DNA from: Anthracocystis setariae
Taxonomy: Eukaryota > Basidiomycota > Ustilaginomycetes > Ustilaginales > Ustilaginaceae
Direction: 5' to 3'
DNA length: 64,000 nt
Assembly (NCBI GenBank): GCA_928724745.1
Contig: CAKMXJ010000006.1
Span: 248,001-312,000, forward strand
Position numbers and translations under genes: made by a program. The notes under the pieces were generated by a model that saw only the letters and a list, made by a program, of their open reading frames with translations, had not been told where the DNA came from and did no database searches. Below are positions 37,953 through 49,000 of this stretch, one piece after another (the first letter of the stretch is position 1; every line of letters begins with the position of its first letter).

Positions 37953-39288
37953 GTTGAAGAGGATCGAGTAAGAGATCAAAGAGGATGGGCCGAAGACGTT
38001 GCTTGAGTAGGAGCTAGGAAGAAGGGCAAAGGTTGATGCGATGAGGATGAGACAAGGAAGGCTAGCTGACTCTCTTTATAGTCTGGTGGGCATCAGTTGG
38101 CAGAGACGCTTCTTCTCGAAAAAGTGGCTGCTGAGTTGAATACGGAAATGGTCCGACCGAGCTTTGTTCTGCATACCGAGACTAAGCGACGAAAAAACTA
38201 AAAATCGACAAAAAAAAAATGAAAGCGACGCTCATCACGAAGCGGAACGTTTTGTACCGAATTGCTGTTACAGTATTATTTGAGGGATCTGCATGACCAA
38301 TGAGCTACGCTGTATTTGACAGCTTCTCGTTCTCCTCGTTGGATAGAGCGGCTCAGATAGCATCAACCTGCAGGCGAAAACTGTATGGGACAACACTGCC
38401 AAGTGCTCGTTGCGTTCGGAGCGAATCATATTGCGTGCATTTGCAGTCATTCACCGAGCAGTCGAGAGCTTCCATTCACCATGTCGTGCTTGTCGTGCTT
38501 ATCTATTCCTGGCGTTGTGATGTGACGTTGTCCAGTCTGCCTTGACTGATATTGATGCAGACGGTGGGTTTACGGGTTGCCCGGTGGGTTTGTCAGAGGT
38601 CGGCCAAAGGAGGAAAACAAAGTTCGGTTGTGTTTGAGCTAGCCGAACCGCCTTAATGCCGAAGCCATGCCTATGTTGAGACTCAGCCAATCAGAAGCGT
38701 GCTATTTGAAATGATCAAGTCGGGTTTTTCTTCTTCCTGTGAATGGAGAAATAACGGTCTAACATAATCAAGTTGAAAAAAAGGAAAAAGGCTTAACAGT
38801 GAAAGAACGAAAAAGAAAACCTTTGAAGCGTGATGCTGCAGCAACTCCGCGCGTCGCGTTAAGGATCAGCCTGTTGGCAGCAAAAAGGGGTCCGCATCTT
38901 CGCGCTCTGTGTCAGACTCCACTTTTGGCGACCGCTACTCACTCAGCCATTTCTCAGAAGCCTTTCTCTCTCTCTCTCTCTTCTCTTCTCTCTCTTCTGT
39001 CACTCCGTCCTTGTCATCTGTCACTCTCATCCATCATCATAGCCACTGCCGCTTCTATCACCAGTGTCATACCTGTGTGCTATCATCGTCCAAGGCGATA
39101 GACACATTCTCTTTCTGTAGCCGATCGGTTCGACGCAGTCGCGCTTACACCCACTTTGGACAACCATCGCACAGCCGGATCCCAACCATTGAACTTTCGG
39201 CAAATGCTCACGGGCTCACTCTCTTAAACCACACGATCTGACGGCCAGCGATAGAGACACTTCTCACTCCAAGGCGCTCCAAATCACG
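37953..39288. promoter_or_regulatory. Long divergent promoter of CCC1 and MRC1
   Basis: 1336 bp. A poly-A run lies at about 38210-38220 and a CT-rich microsatellite at about 38965-39000, in the probable MRC1 leader. I looked for TGATAA-type GATA sites near CCC1 and did not find a convincing one. No gene is seen. Confidence 0.5.
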
Positions 39289-42200
39289 ATGCAGGTCGAA
39301 CCTCATTCTTTCAACTCCTCTTCCCCTCTTACCTCGGTCGTTGCTTCTTCCAACCCTTCCATCGAGCCAGTGCCGCTTCCCGGTGCCAGAGCCAAAGTCA
39401 CCTACTCGCGCAAGCCGATCGAGCAGCAAAACACCGATCCATCCTCATCCTCTCAGCCTCCTTCTCCATCCGAGGATCTGTTCGATACCCCCATGCGTTC
39501 TTACGGCCGTAGCCACGCTCAAGCCGCCGATCACGATGCCAACGATGTCACCGTCACCACCGAAGTCTCGCCTGCAACAACGGCTCCTGCTACCAACTCT
39601 GCGATCAAACCTCGCTCCTCTCTCTTTCGGCGCGTCGACTCGTACCCATCTCAGCACAGTAGTGATGACGAGCCAGACGTTCAGCGTTCCTCCAATCACT
39701 CGCCCGCCGTCAATCGATCCAAAAAGTTTCAGCTCGGCAAGGCCAAAGCTATCTTTGAATCCGACTCGGATACCGATGCCGTTGCTCGTCCAAGTGACAC
39801 CATCGCCGACGCTAACGACGACGATGCTGTGATTGCGCGCATCCGTGCACAGGCCGCACGCGACGCGCACTCGGACCCCTTCGATGGCTCTCTGTCCTCT
39901 GTCCCACCAACGAGCTCACAAACAGCCTCTTCGTTGCAGCGAGCTTCAGCACCATCCGACGACGACTTGGACATGCACGAAAATGAAGCTAGCATCACCC
40001 TCACCCGTCGTCGCGCTACCAAGATCTCAGCCATGCGTGGCAAGGCTGGTCAGCCATCTCGCTCCAAATTCTCTTCTACCTCTTCCAACAGCGAAGCAGC
40101 CGATGTGTCGGATGATCAAGATTCACCCGTGCAATCCCGCAAGAATCGCATCTTCAAGCTTGTCAGCTCCGAGTCTTCGGCAGCGCCTGCTGACGAAACT
40201 GACGCTCAAGTCGGTCCTTCCAACAGCAACGCTGGCTTGTCACGCCGCGAAAGGATGGAAGCCCTCGCTGCGAGAGCTAGAATAGCTCATGGAGACAACC
40301 AAGCAGATGAGCTCCTCGATGCCTTCTTCGGCGGTGGAAGCCCTGCTAGGATACCATCACGCTCTCCATCCCTTGACATCCAAGACAGCAACGACGACGA
40401 CGAGCAGGCCGATGCCATGCCGGCCATCACCACCAACCGAGCCAAGACTGCCAAATCAAATGGCAAATCCCACAGGCCCAAGAAGAAGCAAAGTGTCCCA
40501 GTCGAGCGCGATATCCTCAGCGATCCCGAAGGCGACTTCGATCAAGCCAACGCCACGGTGGCATCCAAGCGAGCTGCTATGACCAAGGAAAAGCCCCAGC
40601 CCAAAGTCAAGCCTCTGACCAAGAAGGAACTTGAAATCATGCATCGCCAGACTGCTCGTCTCGCACGCGAAAACCGTCCACGACTCAGCTCCGGCCTACC
40701 AAAAAAGACCATCGGTCTCAACGAACTCTTTTCCAAGATCCAAAGTGCCGAGACTCGGCGCAGTAATGGCAGTCAGGGTGCTAGCGGCACAAGCGCCGAC
40801 AGTGCCACGGTCGATGATCACGCAACGTCTTCCGCAGCTCAGTCCTCGTCCCAGATCCCCTCTGGTCAGTCCAAGAGTCAGCATGCATCCGATCCCATCG
40901 AATCGTCCGATCCTATCCCCGAACATTCCAGTCCGCATCCCGATTACGAGAGTAGCCCGGTGGTTCCCATGAATCGTCAGCAGGAGCGCAAGCTTGGACT
41001 TGACCAATTCACCAGCTCAATTGGTTCTTTGCCGACCCACAGCAATATCGCTGCTGCGGCTTCTCGTACCGCGGGTCTCGCTACAAAGCCAGACTTGGAC
41101 TACGACATGGAAAATGAAGATACTGAGCTGCCCGATCTCGCCGCTCTCGTCAGCAAGAGTCGTGCCGACAAGGAGGCAAAGGAGGAAGCAGCACGCAAAC
41201 AGAAGCGACTCCGAGATATCAAGTTGCGTTTGCTGGAGAAATCGCGCCAGTCTCAACCACAGCAAACATCATCGGAGGCAGCAGGCTCCTCAAAGTCTGG
41301 TAAATCCGTTGCCGTAATCAAGACGGCCGACGACGACGACGATGACCTGATCTTGGACGAGCCGGGCGCGCTTCTGGCCAAGAAGCACGGCTTGCCCGTC
41401 ACTCCCGGTAAGAAGCGGCCGACAGACCTGTTGTACCGCGAACTTGGAATTCGATCCAACAAAACCCCTCCAGGCCGTAAGTCCTATACTGGCACTGGTG
41501 CCAATGGCTCGCCAAACGCTGCTTCCACCACCAAGGAGCAGGACGATTTCGTAGTCACCGACGCCCAGCTACAAACGGCAGGCAAGGGTCTCTTTGTTGC
41601 CGCGGACCAAGCAGCAGGCAACCCGCCAGCTATGCAGCCGCCGTCTGCATCGACTCAGATTCGTGAGAGCGCATCTCACCCTTCACACTCCAACACGCAA
41701 CGTGCAGGCCCGCTCAAGATGACGCGCGAACAGCTCAATGCCACATTGATGCGAAAGATGCAGACTCAAAGCGTCAAGGCTCGCTCGCAAAAGGAGGGCA
41801 AGGATGCAACCGTCCGACCAGGCACACAGGTTCGAGCTCCAGCTCCCGACGTCAAGACTTTGCTCGCCAATGTCGTCGCTACGGCTCATCAGGGTCAAGA
41901 TCACGAAGCTGACGAGGACGAGGATGATCCGGACTACATCATGCCTCCTGCTCGTGACGCTGAGTCCGTCATTGGCAGCGATGTAGACATGGGTAGCGCC
42001 AGCGAAAACGAGGCTGTTGACGATGCTGATGCTGATGATGCCATTGACATGGGCAGCGCGGATGAGGACGATGAGAATGAGCACATCGAGCAAGACGAAT
42101 TCATGAACACGATCGAAGATGTTGACGAGGATCACGACAGCGAGAAGGAGAATGCTCCACCAACCAGCCAGCCAATCGGATCCCGATCGCGCACGTCTAC

Positions 42201-44976
42201 CAACGTAGACCATAGCGTGCCGCCAAGTCAAGCTGTCATGGACGAAGATGAGGACGAGATGCCTGCGCCTCGTGCTCCCGCCCGGCGTGGCAGACGAAGC
42301 GCCCTTGCGGACGACGACGACGACGACGGTGAGGAGAACTCCTTGCAGGCGGGCCCCTTCAGGCCCGGCCGCAACAACACACAAGGGGATGACATGTCTC
42401 AAAGCCAAAGTCGACCTCGAGTACCTCTTGGTGATATTTCGAGTCAATCCATTGATCAGAGCATGCCGTTTTCACGCTCAAACACCTCTTCACCCGCGCT
42501 TCCGCATGCCATCCCGACAGGGGCAGCAGGGCCTGTTCGCCGAGACTCTCTCATCTTTCCGGCCCCGACTGGGCAAGACGAAGGCGAGTCTTTCCGCACA
42601 GACGACATTCCATCCGAGGCTGGCGACCTCGGCCGCTTCTTCGAGCCCACCCTACCGCCGCGTCCTGCTACCAAGTCGGCCAAGACGCCGTCTCAGCCTC
42701 TCGCCAAGGATTTCTGGGATCAGACTCAGACTCAAACCCAGAGCCAGAGCCAGGCAGCTAGTCAATTCAATCCCAACGCTCGCGCCCGACCGCTCGTACG
42801 TGACGAATCGGCCAATTCGGCGCTCGGCGCCTTCTTCGAAGACACGCAGCAGGAAGAGTTGCGAGGTGAGAGCCTCGACATTTTCGAGAACAAAAAAGTC
42901 GTTGGAGGCAAGGCGAAAGGCTTCACGCAAGCGCCTGGATTTTCGCAACTGTTTGCTGACGGTACGCCTGCTTCTACCACCAATGGGGCCAATGCCAAGG
43001 TGTGGGACGCTTCGTCGATGCCCCCGCCTAGGTCGGTCGATGTTGATGCGTTCGCTGCGCTGCGCAGGGCTCAAATGGGTGAAGCCATGGACTTTGACCC
43101 CACGCCTTCGGTGCTTCCTAGTCTGGACGAAAGTCAGGCGGAACGGGAGGCGTATGCTCAAGCTCAGGCAGAGATGCAGAACACGTCTCCCGAAAAAATG
43201 TACATGAATCGCGACGGTTTCTTCACTCAGACTAAGCCGAGCCAGCAGATGGGCGTCTGGTCACAGTACGATACGCAGAGTCAAGCTGCCGCGGGTAGCT
43301 CCGAGAACGGAGCTGCACTTGATGCGCCTTGGCCGAGTCCTGCTCTTCCTCGTGCTTCCGCTCGACAAGCGGACGGTGAAAGCGACGCAAGCCGCGACAA
43401 CGGGGAGCGTCACGCCGCTGAGTCAGAAGAGGAGGAGGAGGAGGAGGAGGAGGAGGAGGAAGACGCTCCGATCCAACTCAAGCGTTTGCGTCGAGGTGTT
43501 GTCGCTTCACCCAAGCCAAACGAGGAGAGCGCCGACGAAGACGAGAATGGCCCACCGTCGAGCCAGCCTGAGCCCAAGATGCGCAACGCATTCGATGTGC
43601 TGCGAGCCGGCCCCGTCGACATCAACGAGGAGGAGCGTGTCACCAATGGCAAGAAGCGCAAGTCTGCATTCATCGAAGGCGAGGCGGAAGAGTCGGAGGA
43701 CGAAGAGCTCGGTGGCAACAAGCGTGGTGATGGTGGAGGACTCAAAGGTGTATTTGGCGATGACAGGGACAGCGATGCTGACAGCGACGATGAAGACGAC
43801 GAAGATGATGCCGATGCGGAAGATCTACAGGAGCTTGTCAACAATGACCGCGAGGCGGACGAGGCGCAGAAGGACGAAGTTGCGCGTGCTCGGTTCCGTG
43901 AAGACATGGAGGCGAAGGATCGGGAGGATCTCGAGATCCATCAGAAGGCGATCCAAGGCGGATACCGCAACCGTCGTCGCGGGGTGGGTCTAAATGGGTT
44001 GGAAGGGTTTTTGGATGACGATGCGGATGAGGAGGAGCTCAAGAGGGCTGCGATGGGTGCGAATAGGGGTGCGGCGTGGAAGAAGAGGAAGCTTCTTGAT
44101 GGGACTGAGGATGGAATGGATGCGCTGGCTGTTCATGAAGAGGCAAAGGCGTTTGTGCAGAGTTATGCTGCTACGCATCGCATCGATCATGAACTGGATA
44201 AGTACGAGTTCCTTCAGGCTCCTGCGTGTGACGAAGACGAAGACGATGAGGAGGAGGAGGAAGGGGATGGGAAGGAAAGCGAAGGGGAGGAGGATGGAGG
44301 TGAGGGGGATGAGGAAGATGCGTTTGGACCTGTTGTTAGGAAGCAGCCTCGGACGTTGCGGTATGATGATGTCAAGGCGGCGATTCGGGAGCGTCGTAAA
44401 GCTAAACATCGTCGAGCTTTCGATCAAGATGATGATCAAGAACGCGAGGCGGGTAAAGAGAATGATTGGGACTCGGACAACGACCAGGAGGAACGTCTGG
44501 CTGCTGCGCTGCATGATCGGATCAAACGTGTTTCGGCCTCGGGTGCTCAGACGCTTGTGCCTCGTAGGAAGCATGCCGTCGGTGTTGGGTATGGGCGTCG
44601 TGCGGGTCCGGCGCAAGGTGTCGAGGAGGCTGTTCATGAGGATGAGGACGATGAGGAGGGGGAGGGTGGTTCGCTCATTTCGCGCATCATTACTTCGTCG
44701 CATCGCAACAAGGGTTCGGCGGTGGTCGAGAGCTTGGAGGATGCAGAGCCGGAGTGGGGCAACGATGCCGACATTGTGCGTGCGCCCAAACCGTCAGCTG
44801 CGGGGACTAGTCAGAGTGCCAACGCTGCAACCAAGGCTGTGGCGTTTAGGGGAAAGCCGGATGAACCAGCAGGGAAGAAGAAGCTCGGCGTTAGGGGCGG
44901 TAGCATGTTGCTCGGTAAGGGTGGGATCATGCGCAGGGATAGTGGATTCTCAACGTCTTCGTCATCGCGATCATAA
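39289..44976 (+). CDS. MRC1: Replication checkpoint mediator Mrc1/claspin-like
   Basis: 1895 residues, intronless, very acidic and Ser/Gln-rich. Many SQ/TQ sites are visible (for example in QTQTQSQSQAASQ), as expected for a Mec1/ATR target. The conserved Mrc1-like domain lies near residues 1420-1590: AEESEDEELGG, then DDEDDADAEDLQELVNNDREADEAQKDEVARARF and REDLEIHQKAIQGGYRNRRRGVGLNGLEGFL. Further upstream a KKTIGLNELFSKIQ segment recalls the replisome-binding region. Mrc1 travels with the fork, ties polymerase epsilon to the helicase and passes the stalled-fork signal to the effector kinase. Long Glu and Asp runs (about 1383-1396) and low complexity explain the length relative to yeast (about 1100). 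Confidence 0.85.
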   Translation: MQVEPHSFNSSSPLTSVVASSNPSIEPVPLPGARAKVTYSRKPIEQQNTDPSSSSQPPSPSEDLFDTPMRSYGRSHAQAADHDANDVTVTTEVSPATTAPATNSAIKPRSSLFRRVDSYPSQHSSDDEPDVQRSSNHSPAVNRSKKFQLGKAKAIFESDSDTDAVARPSDTIADANDDDAVIARIRAQAARDAHSDPFDGSLSSVPPTSSQTASSLQRASAPSDDDLDMHENEASITLTRRRATKISAMRGKAGQPSRSKFSSTSSNSEAADVSDDQDSPVQSRKNRIFKLVSSESSAAPADETDAQVGPSNSNAGLSRRERMEALAARARIAHGDNQADELLDAFFGGGSPARIPSRSPSLDIQDSNDDDEQADAMPAITTNRAKTAKSNGKSHRPKKKQSVPVERDILSDPEGDFDQANATVASKRAAMTKEKPQPKVKPLTKKELEIMHRQTARLARENRPRLSSGLPKKTIGLNELFSKIQSAETRRSNGSQGASGTSADSATVDDHATSSAAQSSSQIPSGQSKSQHASDPIESSDPIPEHSSPHPDYESSPVVPMNRQQERKLGLDQFTSSIGSLPTHSNIAAAASRTAGLATKPDLDYDMENEDTELPDLAALVSKSRADKEAKEEAARKQKRLRDIKLRLLEKSRQSQPQQTSSEAAGSSKSGKSVAVIKTADDDDDDLILDEPGALLAKKHGLPVTPGKKRPTDLLYRELGIRSNKTPPGRKSYTGTGANGSPNAASTTKEQDDFVVTDAQLQTAGKGLFVAADQAAGNPPAMQPPSASTQIRESASHPSHSNTQRAGPLKMTREQLNATLMRKMQTQSVKARSQKEGKDATVRPGTQVRAPAPDVKTLLANVVATAHQGQDHEADEDEDDPDYIMPPARDAESVIGSDVDMGSASENEAVDDADADDAIDMGSADEDDENEHIEQDEFMNTIEDVDEDHDSEKENAPPTSQPIGSRSRTSTNVDHSVPPSQAVMDEDEDEMPAPRAPARRGRRSALADDDDDDGEENSLQAGPFRPGRNNTQGDDMSQSQSRPRVPLGDISSQSIDQSMPFSRSNTSSPALPHAIPTGAAGPVRRDSLIFPAPTGQDEGESFRTDDIPSEAGDLGRFFEPTLPPRPATKSAKTPSQPLAKDFWDQTQTQTQSQSQAASQFNPNARARPLVRDESANSALGAFFEDTQQEELRGESLDIFENKKVVGGKAKGFTQAPGFSQLFADGTPASTTNGANAKVWDASSMPPPRSVDVDAFAALRRAQMGEAMDFDPTPSVLPSLDESQAEREAYAQAQAEMQNTSPEKMYMNRDGFFTQTKPSQQMGVWSQYDTQSQAAAGSSENGAALDAPWPSPALPRASARQADGESDASRDNGERHAAESEEEEEEEEEEEEDAPIQLKRLRRGVVASPKPNEESADEDENGPPSSQPEPKMRNAFDVLRAGPVDINEEERVTNGKKRKSAFIEGEAEESEDEELGGNKRGDGGGLKGVFGDDRDSDADSDDEDDEDDADAEDLQELVNNDREADEAQKDEVARARFREDMEAKDREDLEIHQKAIQGGYRNRRRGVGLNGLEGFLDDDADEEELKRAAMGANRGAAWKKRKLLDGTEDGMDALAVHEEAKAFVQSYAATHRIDHELDKYEFLQAPACDEDEDDEEEEEGDGKESEGEEDGGEGDEEDAFGPVVRKQPRTLRYDDVKAAIRERRKAKHRRAFDQDDDQEREAGKENDWDSDNDQEERLAAALHDRIKRVSASGAQTLVPRRKHAVGVGYGRRAGPAQGVEEAVHEDEDDEEGEGGSLISRIITSSHRNKGSAVVESLEDAEPEWGNDADIVRAPKPSAAGTSQSANAATKAVAFRGKPDEPAGKKKLGVRGGSMLLGKGGIMRRDSGFSTSSSSRS

Positions 44977-45075
44977 GTTTTACCATGTTCATTGCGGTGG
45001 CGCTGTACTGTAATTGTACTGTACGAAGTGGAAATGCGTGTTTGTCAACACTCTTATGTGCGGGGGGAAGGGGAT

Positions 45076-47310
45076 TTAATAGACCCAGACGGTGCGGTTG
45101 GTGGAGAACTGGTCTTTGCGCAGTAGGATCTTTGGTGTTTCAGAGGTGTCGTTGTTGAATTGAGTGTGGCATTCTTGTTGGATCCATTCGAGCGTTAGAG
45201 CTTGAACCTGTTGAGACACGCTTTGGTCTCCTACTGATGATGATGTTGTTGTGCAGCTGTCCAGCTCGGGTGGCGTTAGACGGGAGAGGACCCATCGATC
45301 GATTGGGACCGGTTTGGCTTTCTTGCCACCAGTTAGACTCTTCGGTAACCACCCTCCCCCCTCCTCCTGCTCCTGTTTGGGTCTGTTCTCCGGTCGACCG
45401 ATCCCGATTCGCAAGCGCGCCAGTTTTGGCCCTGCTTGGCCCTCCATGGGGATGTTGAGTTTGGCAAGAATATCGCGGACTCCATTATGACCTCGAGCAC
45501 TGCCATGCGTTTTCAGTTTGACGACACTGAAGTCGAGATCGAGCTCATCGTGCAGGACCAGCACGTCATCTTGCACCCCTTGGGAGGAGGATGATGGGTG
45601 GTTCGAGTTGAGGAACGATCGGAGTGCTGAGCCGGAAAGGTTCATCGGATGCGACGGCTTGTATAGCGCCACATCGATCTGATAGACTACAGACGAAGAG
45701 GCGGACGGCACGAGGAGGGGCAGAGTGGCACTCCATCCACTCAGGCCGAACTTGGTCAACGAGCTCGGGTGCACCGGATCGACGGCGGGGTCAAAGGTGT
45801 GGTCAGATGCTGATCCGTCGACATTCTGCACGGGCAGGTGTTTCGGGACTGGGTGGGCCCAATCCGGTCGTATGATTAAGTCGATTTTGTCGGTAGATAT
45901 CGAATCCTGTCGAAGGTCTTCCAGCTTTGTACAGGTTTCGACGAGCCGCTTACGAGTAAGGGCATCCTGGTCGATTAGTCCTTTGAGTAATGGGTCCAAT
46001 ACAATTTGGCCAATACTATGACGTGTCAAAGGATGCGTCATCGCATTGCCCAACCCAATCACCACCAGCTTACGCTCTGTGATTCTGACGACCCTCGGCA
46101 GTCGTTCAACAGGTGGCCGGAGATCATCATGCAACCTCTCAACAAGCTTATGCTGTCCTTTACCAAACTCTGCTACGAGGCGAGGCAGCGGCGGGGAGCA
46201 AGAAGAGAAGCTCGGTCGGTAGAGAAGTTCCGCCAGACGTTGGTGGAACGCGAGACCATTACGGTCCAGCCAGCTGCCTCGGTCGGCCTTTTCGACAGGC
46301 TGATCGGTGCTGCTGGAACTGAGGTCAAGATGACGCTCACCAATCAGCGCCGCCGGATCCTCGTGTGCCCTGACTTCTTCTGACAATTGATTCCATTCGC
46401 GCCTGGGGATGTAGGGAGGATTGCTGACGATCACGTGGAAGGGCCCACCAGCTACGTTTGCGAGCGTGTCCATGTGACTATCATCGAAGACATCCGCTTC
46501 GAGAATGTGCAGCCTCTCTCCCAATTGTAAGCCGAGCTTGGCTGCATTCTCTTTGGCCAGCTCCACAGCAAGAGGGGACTTATCGCATGCAACTACGTTC
46601 CATGTTGCCTGTGATCCAAGCTTCTCACGTAGCGCATGAGCAATGAGGAGGGCTATGCACCCAGAGCCTGTGCAAAGGTCGACTATGCGTATGCTGGAGG
46701 AAGGGGATGTGTGGGCTATTAAATCTTCCACGAATTGGGTAGCCCAATGCTCTGTTTCCGGTCGAGGGAGGAGGGTGGGGGGACGGACGGTGAGTTCCAG
46801 CGGGAGAGATCCGAAGGGCATGCTGCCAACAAGGTAGGACAGGGGAGTGTTGTGTCGGGTCATCTGGACTGCCATGGAGATCAAGTGTCGTCGCGAAGTG
46901 CGACTAAGACTCGTCTTGGACTTGGGTGAAGGCTGATGATCGGCTTGGAGTTTACGCACGTGCTGCGTAGCCCATCGAATCTCTGCCTTTGCGAGAGAAG
47001 CCGCTTCAAGCCGATCGGACTTCTTCCTGTTGCTATTGCTGACTTGGCCCAGGCGATAGGCCTCCTGACGTCGACGAAGGGCTTTGAGGAGCGGATCGTC
47101 GGTAGTAAAGAATGTCTCTGCTCTTGAACTGGAAGAGCTTCTGTGATGAGAAGATGAAGTGTGGACAGCTCGACTGAGAATTCGGCGTGCTGGCGCTCGA
47201 AGAAGCTTTGAAGAGGCAGCGGTTGATGTTGCTTCAGCATAGATAAGGCTTCGAACAGAAGTTGCCGTCAACCACATTCTACCTCTGGACATCATGTTGA
47301 GACCCATCAA
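45076..47310 (-). CDS. Fusion: HemK/Mtq1 release-factor methyltransferase + peptidyl-tRNA hydrolase
   Basis: 744 residues in one uninterrupted frame. Residues 1-60 are basic and Ser/Arg-rich without acids, a likely mitochondrial presequence. The first half is HemK/PrmC-like: PFGSLPLEL, LLPRPETEHW (181-190), SAM motif I VDLCTGSGCIALL (210-222) and the catalytic NPPY (297-300). These enzymes methylate the GGQ glutamine of release factors. From about 408 a bacterial-type peptidyl-tRNA hydrolase follows: N422 (GLGN), H431 (TRHS), the MNLSG segment (N557), D588 (LHDELDL) and N609 (GHNGVRDI), i.e. all catalytic positions. It frees tRNA from peptidyl-tRNA that has dropped off. Both activities belong to mitochondrial translation termination and rescue. 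No stop or frame change lies between the halves and I see no splice pair there. Confidence 0.85.
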   Translation of the reverse strand: MMGLNMMSRGRMWLTATSVRSLIYAEATSTAASSKLLRAPARRILSRAVHTSSSHHRSSSSSRAETFFTTDDPLLKALRRRQEAYRLGQVSNSNRKKSDRLEAASLAKAEIRWATQHVRKLQADHQPSPKSKTSLSRTSRRHLISMAVQMTRHNTPLSYLVGSMPFGSLPLELTVRPPTLLPRPETEHWATQFVEDLIAHTSPSSSIRIVDLCTGSGCIALLIAHALREKLGSQATWNVVACDKSPLAVELAKENAAKLGLQLGERLHILEADVFDDSHMDTLANVAGGPFHVIVSNPPYIPRREWNQLSEEVRAHEDPAALIGERHLDLSSSSTDQPVEKADRGSWLDRNGLAFHQRLAELLYRPSFSSCSPPLPRLVAEFGKGQHKLVERLHDDLRPPVERLPRVVRITERKLVVIGLGNAMTHPLTRHSIGQIVLDPLLKGLIDQDALTRKRLVETCTKLEDLRQDSISTDKIDLIIRPDWAHPVPKHLPVQNVDGSASDHTFDPAVDPVHPSSLTKFGLSGWSATLPLLVPSASSSVVYQIDVALYKPSHPMNLSGSALRSFLNSNHPSSSSQGVQDDVLVLHDELDLDFSVVKLKTHGSARGHNGVRDILAKLNIPMEGQAGPKLARLRIGIGRPENRPKQEQEEGGGWLPKSLTGGKKAKPVPIDRWVLSRLTPPELDSCTTTSSSVGDQSVSQQVQALTLEWIQQECHTQFNNDTSETPKILLRKDQFSTNRTVWVY

Positions 47311-47822
47311 GCGTTGCCGTCAACTAAACCCAAACATTGCTGTAGGCGTTTCAAGGGGATTTGAGGTGATGCTGCTTTGTAAGGTCTGTTTCGCGTTTGG
47401 GTGGGCCTGTCCTCGGGGAAGGGAAGAAGAAGAAGAAGAAGAAAAGAAAAAAAAAGAAAAAAAGTTGGGTCGAGGTGGAGGATTCAGCTCCGAGTCCCGA
47501 AGTCGGCCATGCGAGCGGAGAACGCGGTGCCTTGACGTCCGATCTCGGCAAGCAGAATTCTCACTGGCCCGTGCAGCTCCCCCACTTGGCCTGGTTTGAG
47601 GAACGCATCCACGCATGGTGCGCGGCTATACACATCGCTGCGACAGACACTGACAGTTGAACGCAGACTCGCTCCGAGGAAGTTTCCTCTGAGGCCTTGC
47701 ACGACTTCCCGCTGGACTGTTCGGTCAGGGACGCCGTATATATACATCGACCTCTTGGTCCCCACATCTATCCATCTCACCCTAACCCAACATTCCCGAC
47801 CAGATCAAACTATCCTCCAAAA
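47311..47822. promoter_or_regulatory. Divergent promoter between the HemK-Pth fusion and the aldo/keto reductase
   Basis: 512 bp. A purine-rich GAA/A tract (about 47424-47464) lies near the fusion gene, and a TATA element precedes the reductase. Confidence 0.5.
47737..47744 (+). promoter_or_regulatory. TATA box of the aldo/keto reductase gene
   Basis: TATATATA lies 79 bp before the ATG at 47823, followed by a C/T- and A-rich leader. It is the clearest TATA box of the window and fits a highly or inducibly expressed gene. Confidence 0.6.
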
Positions 47823-49000
47823 ATGGCTCCCACCGCTGCCAACCCTAAGGACTGCCCCGTGTATGATCCCAAGAACATGATCTTCCGCCGCCTCGGCTCC
47901 TCGGGTCTTCGCGTTTCTCTCTTCTCGCTCGGTGGATGGCTTACCTACGGTGGTACCGTCGCCGCTGATGAGACCAGAGAGATCATCAAGCTCGCATTCG
48001 AGCTGGGCATCACGACACTCGACACTGCTGAGGTGTATTCGGCTGGTCAGTGTGAGATTGACATGGGGCGGGCCATCCGTGACCTCAACCTTCGTCGATC
48101 TGACCTTGTACTCATCTCGAAGCTATTCTTCGGCACTGGCAGTAAAGATCCAAATGGAAGCGGCCTTTCCCGTAAACATCTGATCGAGGCGGCCAATGCC
48201 AGCTTGGAGCGCGCCGGTCTTGCCTACTGGGACGTGCTGATGGCTCACCGCCCCGACCCAACTGTGCCCATGGAGGAGATTGTGCGTGCATTTAACCGTC
48301 TGATCGAAAGCGACAAGTGCTTTTACTGGGGCACTTCCGAGTGGTCTGCGCAGCAGATCGAGGAGGCTCACGCCGTCGCTGCCCGCCTCAACCTCATCCC
48401 TCCCATTGCCGACCAATGCCAGTACAACATGTTCCACCGCGAGCGTCTCGAGAAGGAGTACGACCCTCTGTATAAGTCGCACAGCTATGGCACCACCATC
48501 TGGTCTCCGCTTGCTTCGGGCTTGCTGACGGGCAAGTACAACGATGGCATTCCCTCGGGTTCGCGCTTCGACACCAACAAGAGCTTCTTCGACAACACTG
48601 TCAAGGAGCTCCAGACGCCCGAAGGCAAGGCCAAGATCGAGAAGGTGAAGAAGCTGACACAGATCGCCGACAGCCTCGATGTCAAGGTGGCCAACTTGGC
48701 TCTCGCTTGGTGTGCCAAGAACCCCGTAAGTAGACTCTGCTTTGTGCCAAGCCCCCTGTGGCTGTCTGATCGTGGTAGAGGCTGAAAGGTGACTGACTGA
48801 TACTGATTGTTTTTCAATAATATGCTGTTGGACATGAACAGAATGTCTCGACCGTCATTCTGGGTGCTTCCAAGCCCCAGCAGATCATCGAAAACCTCAA
48901 GTCGCTCGACTTGCTCGAGAAGCTTACTCCCGAGATCATGTCGCAGATCGACGAGATTCTCGGCAACAAGCCTACCCTGCCCCCTCTTTACGGAAGGTAA
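47823..49000 (+). CDS. Aldo/keto reductase, voltage-gated K-channel beta-subunit-like, two exons
   Basis: Exons 47823-48725 and 48842-49000 (116-bp intron, GTAAGT donor, AACAG acceptor) give 353 residues. A (beta/alpha)8 reductase with the tetrad D67 (TLDTAEVY), Y72, K100 (LISKLFF) and H142 (MAHRPD). The NADPH-binding C-terminal part reads TIWSPLASGLLTGKYNDGIP and, after the splice, VSTVILGASKPQQIIENLKS. The wording is that of the Kv-beta/YakC-type group, cytosolic NADPH-dependent carbonyl reductases; fungal members have no known channel partner. The substrate is unknown. The intron splits the ASK cofactor region from the barrel, so a single-exon call would be truncated and inactive. Confidence 0.92.

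Noticed and set aside
41683..42447. 254-codon minus-strand open frame
   Set aside because: Antisense to MRC1 acidic repeats (GAT/GAC codons read backwards give Val/Ile runs). No independent support.
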